DNA of 64,000 bases, from NCBI GenBank assembly GCA_003538625.1, contig DPRR01000016.1:110738-174737 (forward strand), written 5' to 3'. Made by a program: the position numbers and the translations under genes. Of this stretch, positions 52,836 to 60,552 are shown piece after piece (positions within the stretch are counted from its first letter, which is position 1; each line of letters starts with the position of its first letter). The notes under the pieces were generated by a model. That model had not been told where the DNA came from and ran no database searches. It worked only from the letters and a program-made list of their open reading frames with translations. This stretch comes from Ignavibacteriales bacterium. GTDB lineage: Bacteria; Bacteroidota; Ignavibacteria; Ignavibacteriales; Ignavibacteriaceae.

Positions 52836-53126
52836 ATGAATATTACACCAGTTGATTTGAGAGAGATTGATAAAAGAGCTGAAAATGTTTACGAAGCAAT
52901 TTCTGTTGCAGCTTTAAGAGCCAGACAGATAAATACCGATAACAAAGTTGAATTTAATGCATTGCTTAATACAATACCTTCAACCGGTTCTGATGATGAT
53001 GCTGAGGATGTTACAAATCCGGCTCAACTAAAAATCGCTCTGGATTTTGAAAAGAAACCTAAACCACATATTCAGGCTCTAAATGAATTGCTCGATGGTC
53101 AGGTGAAGTTTAAGTATAAAAAATAA
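52836..53126 (+). CDS. rpoZ: RNA polymerase omega subunit (RpoZ-like)
   Basis: 96 residues with the omega/RPB6 core: N-V-Y-E-A-I-S-V-A-A-L-R-A-R-Q-I. Contains the typical basic/acidic spacing of RpoZ in Bacteroidota, and the position after gmk is conserved. It stabilises the beta-prime subunit. Preceded by AAGGAGTAACATAA. Confidence 0.85.
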   Translation: MNITPVDLREIDKRAENVYEAISVAALRARQINTDNKVEFNALLNTIPSTGSDDDAEDVTNPAQLKIALDFEKKPKPHIQALNELLDGQVKFKYKK

Positions 53127-53154
53127 TTTTATTTTATAATTTATTTTTAAAGTG

Positions 53155-53186
53155 ATGTCATCCTGAGTTAAATCGAAGGATGACAT
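53155..53186. repeat. Palindrome between rpoZ and the uracil-DNA glycosylase gene
   Basis: ATGTCATCCT and AGGATGACAT are inverted 10-base arms; the loop has ...AATCGA. Followed by TTTCTTTT, so it may act as a terminator on the plus strand. The arms relate to the TGTCATTTCGA repeat family. Confidence 0.6.
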
Positions 53187-53257
53187 TTCTTTTATATCTA
53201 ATTACTATAGACTAAATAATCTTACAATATTTGGATCTTTAAATTATTTAATTGCAA

Positions 53258-54031
53258 ATGAACTCTTCATCCAGAAAAAAAATAATCGAAGCACTAAAAG
53301 ATCAGCAAGCTATTTTTGGTGATGATCTGTTTGAAGAAAAAATATCTGCTGTAAAAACTGAGCTTAAACAGGAGAAAGCAAAGATTGAAAGTAAGCCGGT
53401 TAAAACTTCCTATGTAAAAGAGCCCATCAAAAACTCAACTGAATTATTTACGGATGTAAAATCTGAATGGGAAAAATCCGAATCGCTGGATAATCTAAAT
53501 AATTTAATTTGCAATTGTACAAAATGTGTACTGCACAAGGGAAGAAACAAATTTGTATTTGGATCAGGTAATCCCAATGCAGATGTTCTTGTAATTGGTG
53601 AAGGACCGGGCGCAGAAGAAGATAAACAAGGACTGCCATTTGTGGGCAGAGCCGGACAACTTTTAACAGATATTCTTAAAGCAATTAAGTTCAGCAGGGA
53701 AGAAGTTTATATTGCTAACATCGTAAAATGCCGCCCGCCTGATAACCGCACTCCATTACCGGAAGAAATGGATACCTGCATACCTTACTTAAAAAAACAA
53801 ATTGAACTTATTAAACCAAAATTAATTTTGTGTTTGGGTCTTACCGCTGCCAAAGGTTTGTTAAAGAAAAAAGATAGCTTAACAAGTTTACGTGGTCAGG
53901 TTTTTGATTATGAAGGAATTAAAACAATGGTAACATTCCACCCAGCCGCACTGCTGCGCAACCCAAACTGGAAAAAAGACTGCTGGATTGATGTGCAAAA
54001 GTTTAGAAAACTTTATGATGAGATGCAGTAA
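53258..54031 (+). CDS. Uracil-DNA glycosylase, family 4 (iron-sulfur type)
   Basis: 257 residues from ATG 53258 (TTG 53252 gives only two more). The first 85 residues are a charged leader with low complexity. The Fe-S cysteine pair C-N-C-T-K-C at about 86-91 and the second pair around V-K-C-R-P-P-D and D-T-C-I-P-Y, the G-E-G-P-G-A-E-E-D motif, and the H-P-A-A-L-L-R-N motif are all present. It removes uracil from DNA. Its stop codon (54029-54031) lies at the start of a palindromic repeat. Confidence 0.92.
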   Translation: MNSSSRKKIIEALKDQQAIFGDDLFEEKISAVKTELKQEKAKIESKPVKTSYVKEPIKNSTELFTDVKSEWEKSESLDNLNNLICNCTKCVLHKGRNKFVFGSGNPNADVLVIGEGPGAEEDKQGLPFVGRAGQLLTDILKAIKFSREEVYIANIVKCRPPDNRTPLPEEMDTCIPYLKKQIELIKPKLILCLGLTAAKGLLKKKDSLTSLRGQVFDYEGIKTMVTFHPAALLRNPNWKKDCWIDVQKFRKLYDEMQ

Positions 54032-54112
54032 CCTCACCCTTTATCCCTCTCCTTGTAAAGGAGAGGGAATTTAAATCCTCTCCTTATTAAGGAGAAGGGT
54101 AGGGATGAGGTT
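54030..54112. repeat. Palindromic repeat, copy 1 (upstream of the DUF559 gene)
   Basis: Ends AACCTCACCC and GGGATGAGGTT are inverted; inside are two smaller hairpins built on CCCTCTCCTT/AAGGAGAGGG and CTCTCCTT/AAGGAGAAGGG. Starts within the glycosylase stop codon. The other copies are at 54512-54594 and 55318-55402. Confidence 0.9.
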
Positions 54113-54141
54113 GTGATTAAAGAATGACATAGATATAAAGT

Positions 54142-54513
54142 ATGACAAAACACTTTAACAAGACATCCGAAAAAGAAAAACGTAGAACTCTCCAAAAAGA
54201 ACAAACTTATTGTGAAAAAATACTCTGGCGTTATTTACGGGATAGACAATTACTTGGCTGCAAATTCAGAAGACAATACTCCATCGATCAATTTGTTATT
54301 GATTTTTACTCTCCCGAAATTAAATTTGCTATTGAATTGGATGGCGATGTTCATAACAACCCCGATCAAAAAGAGTATGATGTAAAACGCCAGGAATATT
54401 TAGAAACTTTCGGTATTACTTTTCTGCGTATAACTAATGATGATTTGATTGGCAATGCAAACATGGCTTTTAAAAAAATTGAAGAAGCAATTAAAAAATT
54501 AAGACAAAGATAA
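54142..54513 (+). CDS. DUF559 domain protein, Vsr/PD-(D/E)XK nuclease-like
   Basis: 123 residues. DUF559 signatures: E-K-I-L-W-R-Y-L-R-D-R-Q-L-L-G-C-K-F-R-R-Q at 25-45, F-V-I-D-F-Y-S (Asp54), I-E-L-D-G-D-V-H (Glu65, Asp67, His71), and F-L-R-I-T-N-D-D. The acidic residues fit the PD-(D/E)XK nuclease core; the nearest well-known relative is Vsr, a mismatch endonuclease. Target and cofactor are unknown. It lies between two copies of an 83-base palindromic repeat, and the second copy supplies its own stop codon's downstream flank. Confidence 0.88.
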   Translation: MTKHFNKTSEKEKRRTLQKEQTYCEKILWRYLRDRQLLGCKFRRQYSIDQFVIDFYSPEIKFAIELDGDVHNNPDQKEYDVKRQEYLETFGITFLRITNDDLIGNANMAFKKIEEAIKKLRQR

Positions 54514-54594
54514 CCTCACCCTTTTATCCCTCTCCTTGCAAAGGAGAGGGAATTTAAATCCTCTCCTTAATAAGGAGAAGGGTAGGGATGAGTT
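54512..54594. repeat. Palindromic repeat, copy 2 (after the DUF559 gene)
   Basis: Same structure and near-identical sequence to 54030-54112, starting within the DUF559 stop codon; the right end is slightly degraded (GATGAGTTT). Confidence 0.9.
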
Positions 54595-54624
54595 TGAGAT
54601 TAAAGGATAACATAAGAATTACGC

Positions 54625-54690
54625 ATAACGAAATAATTCAACAATGTATCTGAAAAACAAAAAAGAAGTCTTCTAAAAAAGGAAATGTAT
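54625..54690 (+). pseudogene. Decayed N-terminal fragment of a second DUF559 gene
   Basis: From 54625 the sequence aligns without gaps to the DUF559 gene start at 54142: over 76 positions from 54599 about 70% match by hand count. In the same frame it reads I-T-K-stop-F-N-N-V-S-E-K-Q-K-R-S-L-L-K-K-E, against M-T-K-H-F-N-K-T-S-E-K-E-K-R-R-T-L-Q-K-E. The start codon is now ATA and codon 4 is TAA. The similarity fades near 54690 where the next gene begins. Confidence 0.75.
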
Positions 54691-54694
54691 GGCT

Positions 54695-55273
54695 ATGAAT
54701 AAATATATTTTAATTCTGTTCTCCTTTTTATTTGTTCGATGTGCAGCAAATAAAACACCGGAGTTGTATCAAACTTATGACAAAGCAGATTATGTTTACT
54801 GGTCTGAAACAAGTAAGCTAACCTGGAATGATTTTCAGGGGACACCAAAAAGTTCAGATAAAAATTATGTAAGTGAAATACGTTTGTACAATCCTGCCAG
54901 AATAGAAAAAGAAAATATTTTTAGTGAAGTAAAACTTACCTCACTCTGTGTGTTTGATAAAAAACATTCCTGGGTAAATAAGAAAGATGCTTCTGATAAT
55001 TTATTACTTTACAATCAGGTTATGTTTAATATTTATGAACTTTATGCACGAAAACTAAGAAAAGAATTTTATAGTACTGATTTTGAAGTAAATGATTACA
55101 AAGAACAATTTCAATTAATGTCAGAAAAAATAAATCTGGATTTAGAAAAAAGATTAGAAGATTATAAAAGTGATGCTGATTTGGGAAATAATATTGCGGC
55201 GATTAAAGTATGGGAAAAAAATATAAATAAAGAATTGAATGAACTTAAGGCGTACAAAGTGGACTATAAATAA
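54695..55273 (+). CDS. Lipoprotein resembling DUF922-type proteins, HExxH motif lost
   Basis: 192 residues from ATG 54695 (54689 is six bases earlier). Signal with Cys16 (L-F-V-R-C, an atypical lipobox). L-T-W-N-D-F-Q-G at 42-49 and E-L-Y-A-R-K-L-R at about 115-122 match proteins of the Bacteroidota that carry H-E-Q-x-H-F-D between them. Here the corresponding residues 106-112 read Y-N-Q-V-M-F-N, so the metal-binding His, Glu and His are gone. Catalysis is therefore unlikely. Family name from memory; function unknown. Confidence 0.55.
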   Translation: MNKYILILFSFLFVRCAANKTPELYQTYDKADYVYWSETSKLTWNDFQGTPKSSDKNYVSEIRLYNPARIEKENIFSEVKLTSLCVFDKKHSWVNKKDASDNLLLYNQVMFNIYELYARKLRKEFYSTDFEVNDYKEQFQLMSEKINLDLEKRLEDYKSDADLGNNIAAIKVWEKNINKELNELKAYKVDYK

Positions 55274-55317
55274 AACAGCCCCCATTTGCGTGCCTCGAAC
55301 AAACCAGTACATTAACT

Positions 55318-55402
55318 AACCTCACCCTTTATCCCTCTCCTTGTTAAGGAGAGGGAATTAAAACCCTTCTCCTTGATAAGGAGAAGGGCAGGGGATGAGG
55401 TT
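55318..55402. repeat. Palindromic repeat, copy 3
   Basis: Third copy of the 54030-54112 repeat, with the terminal arms (AACCTCACCC / GGGGATGAGGTT) intact. No nuclease gene or remnant is recognisable beside it. Confidence 0.9.
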
Positions 55403-55431
55403 GAGATTGAGTTTAATAATATTACATTACT

Positions 55432-55551
55432 TTAATACTTAACCGCATCCTTATACTTATTACTGGTTTTGCCGTACTGAGAGGCAAGAGCAAGCTTAAC
55501 CTTTGTAACTCTATCTTTCAAATCGTTGTATAAACTTAACCTGTCCTCAAC
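55432..55551 (-). pseudogene. Possible coding remnant on the minus strand
   Basis: Reading from 55551 to TAA 55434-55432 gives a 39-residue frame, V-E-D-R-L-S-L-Y-N-D-L-K-D-R-V-T-K-V, then A-L-A-S-Q-Y-G-K. It has protein-like composition but no start codon, and the frame breaks upstream. The rest of the gap 55403-55715 shows nothing else I recognise. Likely the C-terminal scrap of a lost gene. Confidence 0.3.
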
Positions 55552-55715
55552 CGCAAATAGTAGACAACAAATAAAAAATTAAATACACCCTGTTTATTGT
55601 TTAGAATGTTAAGTATTTTTTGCCTTACAATGGTTTGTAATTTTTACAGAATTGAAAAACAATTGAGGTTAGTGATATTCAATTGTCTAATAAAAATAAA
55701 GATTATTTGAATTTT

Positions 55716-56390
55716 ATGATTAAAACTAAACATACTTTAATTTTTCTTACAGCCATAGTGTTAATAATTAATAGTTGCGCGCCCAGTCTTGTTTATAGTC
55801 CATCAATTAATTTACCTCCAAAGCCATTACAAAAAGATGAAATACAATTACTTGGTGGCGCCGGGTATTTACCAGAAACATTACCAGATAGAACAGCTGC
55901 AAAGATGGCTTTTGGTGGAGAAGCAACAATTAGATATGGATTTAATAATACAATCTCTGGCCAGATAAAAGGATGGTATGATTTTTCAAATAATGTAGAA
56001 CAAAAAAGATGGGGCTTATCCACTGCAAGTATTATTACCTTTAATGATTCCAGTGATTTTCGTTTTGGTGTTATGCCAAATTTAGCAATGGTTCTATCTG
56101 ATAATTCTATTGAAGGAGGTGGAGGCAGTCTTCCTTTTACCTTCTGGTTAAACAAATACAATCCATTTAACATTTATTTTGGTTTTGGTCCTATTGTGGG
56201 TTTCCGAGATCTAACGGATGAAGCGAATCAATGGGGTTGGGGATTAATATTAAATACTGGAATCAGCATCTTATTAGAAGAAAGGTTCACATTAAATTTA
56301 GAATTTTCTGGAATTAAACAAGTAAATGAATATAACGGCAGTAATGAATATTTTTTATCACCAAGTCTGAATATTGGTTACATATTTTAA
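55716..56390 (+). CDS. Lipoprotein with predicted outer-membrane beta barrel
   Basis: 224 residues from ATG 55716, which gives a lipoprotein signal (I-I-N-S-C, about Cys20). The rest is Gly/aromatic alternating strands (Y-G-F-N-N-T-I-S-G-Q-I-K-G-W-Y, S-L-N-I-G-Y-I-F ending in Phe), typical of a small barrel of about 10 strands. No named family. The start of the next gene overlaps by a few bases if its TTG start is used; otherwise it begins 4 bases after the stop. Confidence 0.65.
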   Translation: MIKTKHTLIFLTAIVLIINSCAPSLVYSPSINLPPKPLQKDEIQLLGGAGYLPETLPDRTAAKMAFGGEATIRYGFNNTISGQIKGWYDFSNNVEQKRWGLSTASIITFNDSSDFRFGVMPNLAMVLSDNSIEGGGGSLPFTFWLNKYNPFNIYFGFGPIVGFRDLTDEANQWGWGLILNTGISILLEERFTLNLEFSGIKQVNEYNGSNEYFLSPSLNIGYIF

Positions 56391-56394
56391 GCAA

Positions 56395-56925
56395 ATGTCA
56401 AATTACGTTTACATAGCAACAAGTCTTGATGGTTTTATAGCAAGAAAAGATGGAAGCATTGACTGGCTTACAGAAATACCAAATCCGGATGGAAGCGATT
56501 TTGGCTTTGGTGATTTTATAAAAAACATAGATGCGATTGTTATGGGAAGAAATACTTTTGAAACAGTTTTATCTTTTGAAGAATGGCCCTACCCGAAAAA
56601 AGTTTTTGTATTAAGCAGCACTTTAAAATCCATTCCAGATAATATTAGTGATAAAGCAGAACTTATTAATGGCAAACCGGATTATGTAGTTGATTTATTA
56701 CACTCCCGTAATTTTACAAACCTTTATATCGATGGCGGTAAAACAATACAAAATTTTCTTGAGCAGGATCTGATTGATGAAATGATCATAACAAAAATTC
56801 CAATTCTTTTAGGGGATGGTATTCCATTGTTTGGTAAAATGGATAATGATAAAAAGTTTGTACATAAAAAAACAGAAATTTTAGCCGGATCACTTGTAAA
56901 AAGTTATTATAAAAGAGACAGATAA
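56395..56925 (+). CDS. RibD C-terminal domain/dihydrofolate reductase-like protein
   Basis: 176 residues from ATG 56395. Y-I-A-T-S-L-D-G-F-I-A-R-K-D-G-S-I-D-W-L, V-M-G-R-N-T-F-E and Y-I-D-G-G-K-T-I-Q-N-F-L are the family signatures of RibD-C, which uses NADPH. It is the short stand-alone form without deaminase domain and is likely a reductase for a pterin or pyrimidine-type substrate. Not an essential dihydrofolate reductase, since the folate-binding residues of DHFR are absent. Follows the barrel gene. Confidence 0.85.
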   Translation: MSNYVYIATSLDGFIARKDGSIDWLTEIPNPDGSDFGFGDFIKNIDAIVMGRNTFETVLSFEEWPYPKKVFVLSSTLKSIPDNISDKAELINGKPDYVVDLLHSRNFTNLYIDGGKTIQNFLEQDLIDEMIITKIPILLGDGIPLFGKMDNDKKFVHKKTEILAGSLVKSYYKRDR

Positions 56926-57015
56926 CCGGTTTTCCTTCAATATCATATCTTGTAATTAAATAATATCTAACTTACTTTTACATCCCCGATATAATCGGTA
57001 TTAAACGTTTGAATA

Positions 57016-58443
57016 ATGGCAAAAACAAGTAAAACATATAACGAAACTACTCAGATTGTACCTGCAGATGTAAGACCGCCTTCTGCACCCGAAATTGAAG
57101 CTGCCGTACTTGGCGCAATGCTTATCGAAAAAGAAGCAGTACCAAAAGCAATTGAAATGCTTACTAAAGAAAGTTTCTATCTTCGTCAGCATCAAATGAT
57201 ATTTGAAGCAATGATTTCTTTGTTCGAATCAAATGAACCGATAGACACCGTTACGCTTTATGAAGAACTTAAAAAAAGAAATCAGGTAGAAGAAGTAGGC
57301 GGTGCAGTTTATTTAAGTAAGCTTTCACAAAATATTTCTTCTGCTGCCAATGTGGAATTCCACGCCAAGATTATAATAGAAAAACAAATATTACGCGGAC
57401 TTATTTCTTCATCACACCAAATTGCACAAGCAGCTTATGAAGGTAACCTTGATGCATTTGAAATTCTTGATGATGCAGAAAGAAAAATATTTGAGATTAC
57501 AGAATCGCATTTACAGAGAACATTCCAGGGAATGGATCGTGCTGTACGCGATGCACTTGAGTACATTGAAGCGATTCACTCTCAAAAGGAAAGAAAGTTT
57601 TCCGTTCCCACCGGATTTTATGAATTAGATGAACTGCTCGGTGGTTTCCAAAAATCTGATTTAATAATTGTAGCTGCAAGACCATCAATGGGCAAAACTG
57701 CATTTGCATTAACCCTTGCACGTAATGCTGCTATTGATCACAATGTGCCAATAGGAATATTCAGTCTTGAAATGTCAACAATGCAATTAATTATTCGTCT
57801 GCTTTGTGCAGAAGGAAGATTGGATGCGCATAAAGTAAGAACCGGAAAATTACCGAGTGAAGAAGGCGTTAAACTAAGTAAGAATGCACATAAATTAATT
57901 AATGCGCCTCTGTATGTTGATGATTCACCTTCACAAACGGTTTTGGAAATTAGAGCAAAAGCAAGAAGACTTAAGGCTGAAAAAAATATTGGAATGATAA
58001 TCATCGATTACCTTCAGTTGATGCAAGGCCCGCCAAAAGCAGAAAGCCGTGAAAGAGAAATCTCTCATATCTCCAGATCGTTAAAAGCTCTGGCAAAGGA
58101 ATTAAATATTCCGGTTATAGCATTGGCACAGCTAAATCGTGCTGTTGAAGCAAGATCAGATAAGCGTCCGCAGCTTTCAGATCTCCGTGAATCAGGTTCT
58201 ATTGAACAGGATGCAGATGTGGTGATTTTCTTAAACCGTCCCGAGTATTACGGTATTGATAAAGATGAAAACGGTGAATCAAATGAAGGTGTTGCAGAGA
58301 TAATTATCGGCAAGCAGCGTAACGGACCAACAGGAACAATTAAACTTGCATTTATAAAAGATTATGCACGATTTGAAAATCTTGCACATGCAAGACAAAT
58401 TGCTGAGTATACATCAGCACCGGTAGATGAAGATATTATTTAG
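57016..58443 (+). CDS. dnaB: Replicative DNA helicase DnaB
   Basis: 475 residues. N-terminal domain (about 20-120) with P-P-S-A-P-E-I-E-A-A-V-L-G-A-M-L, then the RecA-like domain: A-A-R-P-S-M-G-K-T-A-F at about 218-228, I-I-I-D-Y-L-Q-L-M at about 331-339, and Q-L-N-R-A-V-E-A-R-S-D-K-R-P. No intein. It unwinds DNA ahead of the replisome as a hexamer. Complete length for DnaB (450-480). Followed by a small palindrome at 58448-58467. Confidence 0.97.
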   Translation: MAKTSKTYNETTQIVPADVRPPSAPEIEAAVLGAMLIEKEAVPKAIEMLTKESFYLRQHQMIFEAMISLFESNEPIDTVTLYEELKKRNQVEEVGGAVYLSKLSQNISSAANVEFHAKIIIEKQILRGLISSSHQIAQAAYEGNLDAFEILDDAERKIFEITESHLQRTFQGMDRAVRDALEYIEAIHSQKERKFSVPTGFYELDELLGGFQKSDLIIVAARPSMGKTAFALTLARNAAIDHNVPIGIFSLEMSTMQLIIRLLCAEGRLDAHKVRTGKLPSEEGVKLSKNAHKLINAPLYVDDSPSQTVLEIRAKARRLKAEKNIGMIIIDYLQLMQGPPKAESREREISHISRSLKALAKELNIPVIALAQLNRAVEARSDKRPQLSDLRESGSIEQDADVVIFLNRPEYYGIDKDENGESNEGVAEIIIGKQRNGPTGTIKLAFIKDYARFENLAHARQIAEYTSAPVDEDII

Positions 58444-58447
58444 AAAC

Positions 58448-58467
58448 AACCTGTCGATAGACAGGTT
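58448..58467. repeat. Short palindrome after dnaB
   Basis: AACCTGTC-GATA-GACAGGTT, perfect 8-bp arms, five bases after the stop codon and followed by A-rich sequence, so no U-tract on the plus strand. REP-like or mRNA-end hairpin. Confidence 0.55.
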
Positions 58468-58485
58468 AAAAATTAGGAATTAAAA

Positions 58486-59412
58486 ATGAAGAATTATTTT
58501 GGATGTCATTTCGAACCCGCCTTTGTGGTAGGCAGGCGAATAGAGAAATCAGATTTATATAGAATCAGTTTGATTGTATTCACAACTATTTTATTTCTTT
58601 CTTCTAATGTTGCATCACAGACGTTTTCAGAAAAAGATGTTGAGATATGCAACTCAAAATTTAAACTTGCTGTTGATAATTCATTAAAAGAAAAACCTAT
58701 TAATGAAGTAGTTGCTGAGATCGGTAGAAGTTTTCTTAATACTGAGTACGTTGCTCACACTCTTGAAAAAGAAGGTGATGAAAAACTTGTAATTAATTTA
58801 ACAGGTCTTGATTGCACAACCTTTCTTGAAACAGCTTTAACATTTGCAAGATGCATCAAAAAAGATAAAACAAGTTTTCAGGATTATCAGAATGAGTTAA
58901 CATTTATTAGATATAGAGATGGAAAACTGGATAAGTTTCCTTCACGCTTGCATTATTTTTCAGATTGGATTTATAACAATCAGCAAAAAGGAATTGTTAA
59001 AGACATAACGGAAGAAATTGGCGGAAAGCCTATCAGATTTAAGGTTAACTTTATGTCTGAAAATCCAAAGTTCTACAAACAATTACAGGATAATCCTTCA
59101 TTTATTCCAATCATAAAAAAACAGGAAGAAGAAATTAACTCGCGCCAGTATTATTACATTCCTGAAAATGATATTGAAAAAGTAGAATCAAAAATTCAAT
59201 CTGGTGATTTAATTGCATTAACTACCAGCGATAAGGGTTTGGATATTGGTCACGTTGGAATTGCACTTAAAATGGATGATGGCAGAATTCATTTTCTTCA
59301 TGCGCCATTAGCAGGAAGCAAAGTTCAAATAACAGAAACCCCATTGAGTGATTACGCAAAGAAAATTAAAAAACATACAGGAATAATTGTACTAAGAGTG
59401 ATCGAGCTTTAA
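58486..59412 (+). CDS. DUF1460 (amidase-like, NlpC/P60-fold) secreted protein
   Basis: 308 residues. Nucleophile Cys110 in G-L-D-C-T-T-F-L-E-T, His in D-I-G-H-V-G-I-A at about 264, family size 280-310. DUF1460 proteins are predicted N-acetylmuramoyl-L-alanine amidase-like enzymes of the periplasm. The hydrophobic signal segment is at about 27-43. The first 22 codons after the ATG coincide with half of a palindromic repeat (58504-58550), so the present N-terminus was supplied by repeat DNA. A TTG at about codon 29 is the only later start. Confidence 0.8.
   Translation: MKNYFGCHFEPAFVVGRRIEKSDLYRISLIVFTTILFLSSNVASQTFSEKDVEICNSKFKLAVDNSLKEKPINEVVAEIGRSFLNTEYVAHTLEKEGDEKLVINLTGLDCTTFLETALTFARCIKKDKTSFQDYQNELTFIRYRDGKLDKFPSRLHYFSDWIYNNQQKGIVKDITEEIGGKPIRFKVNFMSENPKFYKQLQDNPSFIPIIKKQEEEINSRQYYYIPENDIEKVESKIQSGDLIALTTSDKGLDIGHVGIALKMDDGRIHFLHAPLAGSKVQITETPLSDYAKKIKKHTGIIVLRVIEL
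58504..58550. repeat. Left half of the TGTCATTTCGA element, inside the DUF1460 start
   Basis: TGTCATTTCGA at 58504-58514, then C/G-rich hairpin sequence and GAGAAATC at the end, matching the left arm of 4821-4930. It is translated as part of the DUF1460 protein. Confidence 0.7.
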
Positions 59413-59459
59413 TTTCATGATATTTCAACCAGCGGGATAAATCTTATCAATTTAGGTTA

Positions 59460-59525
59460 CAGATTTCCCAATCTGCCTATAGGTTCGGCAGGTCGAATCT
59501 GCCGCGTGCGGACTTCGAAATGACT
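59460..59525. repeat. Right half of the TGTCATTTCGA element, after the DUF1460 gene
   Basis: AGATTTC at the left and TTCGAAATGACT at 59514-59525, matching the right arm of 4821-4930. With the left half at 58504 it brackets the DUF1460 gene. Confidence 0.65.
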
Positions 59526-59543
59526 TTAAGTTTTTAATACAAT

Positions 59544-60422
59544 TTACTGCTCAAGAATTTCTAAAATCATTTCATCAAGTGACTTCTGTTTGAATCCAAA
59601 AGACTCAAGTTTATCAGTACTCATAGAAACATCTTCAACTTTTGCAACTTCAGTAACATCATCCATTGTAATTTTAGTTAAAAGATTTTTATCAAACTTT
59701 GCTATCTCACAAAGCAGTTCTCCAAGTTCATAGCGGGAAACTCTTTCCAATCCGCCAAAGTTTATTATTTCTGTTTTTATATCACTGCTTACAAGTTCAC
59801 ATATTATTCGTGCAGCTTCAATCAATGAAATAGGTGTTCTGTACTGATCAATAAAAAGTTTTACCGGCTTGCCTTTCTGCAAATCTGAGTAAATTTTTTG
59901 AAGATGATTTATTGAATGATTTAATCCAAACCCAAATAACAATGCTGTTCTAAGAATAATATAATTGTCAAATGTTTCCCGGATTTTTACTTCACCCATT
60001 AATTTTGTTTCAGCATACAATGAAGCCGGAAGTAGTTTTGCATCTTCTTTTAAATAAGATCCCCTGTAGCCGGCATAAACCAGATCTGTGGAAGTATAAA
60101 TTAATTTTGCATTGAACTTATCGCATAATTCAGCAATTTGTTTTGTGGCATTAACATTAATATTATATACATCTTTTGAAGAATATCCCTCAGATAAAAT
60201 TGATTTTGAATATGCAGCAGTATGAACTACAACATCAGCTCTAAAATCATCAAAAATTTTTGTAAGAGATGTTTTATCACAAATATCTAATTTTATTGAA
60301 TTGTATTCTTTGCAATTTCCAGCGTTTGTATTGTAAATGGTCAAAATATTGTGCCGTAAAGAAAGTACCCGATTTAAATACTGACCCAGCAATCCGCTTC
60401 CACCGGTTATTAATATTTTCAT
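59544..60422 (-). CDS. dTDP-4-dehydrorhamnose reductase-like extended SDR
   Basis: 292 residues. NAD(P) loop G-G-S-G-L-L-G-Q-Y at 7-15 and the RmlD-type segments D-V-V-V-H-T-A-A-Y-S and Y-T-S-T-D-L-V-Y-A-G-Y. The active Tyr/Lys lies in Y-A-E-T-K (about 133-137). RmlD family members reduce dTDP-4-dehydro sugars. The gene stands divergent to a cluster with RfbB, so a joint role in dTDP-sugar synthesis is plausible. Confidence 0.83.
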   Translation of the reverse strand: MKILITGGSGLLGQYLNRVLSLRHNILTIYNTNAGNCKEYNSIKLDICDKTSLTKIFDDFRADVVVHTAAYSKSILSEGYSSKDVYNINVNATKQIAELCDKFNAKLIYTSTDLVYAGYRGSYLKEDAKLLPASLYAETKLMGEVKIRETFDNYIILRTALLFGFGLNHSINHLQKIYSDLQKGKPVKLFIDQYRTPISLIEAARIICELVSSDIKTEIINFGGLERVSRYELGELLCEIAKFDKNLLTKITMDDVTEVAKVEDVSMSTDKLESFGFKQKSLDEMILEILEQ

Positions 60423-60552
60423 ATAATTTTTATTGATTGATATTTACACTACAAAAGTCTGTGAAGTATGTTATTTTCACAAGTGGCTAAACAACCCTTT
60501 TTTGAAAATCATACTTACTTTGGTAAATTTATTAAGAAATAAAGAAACAATT

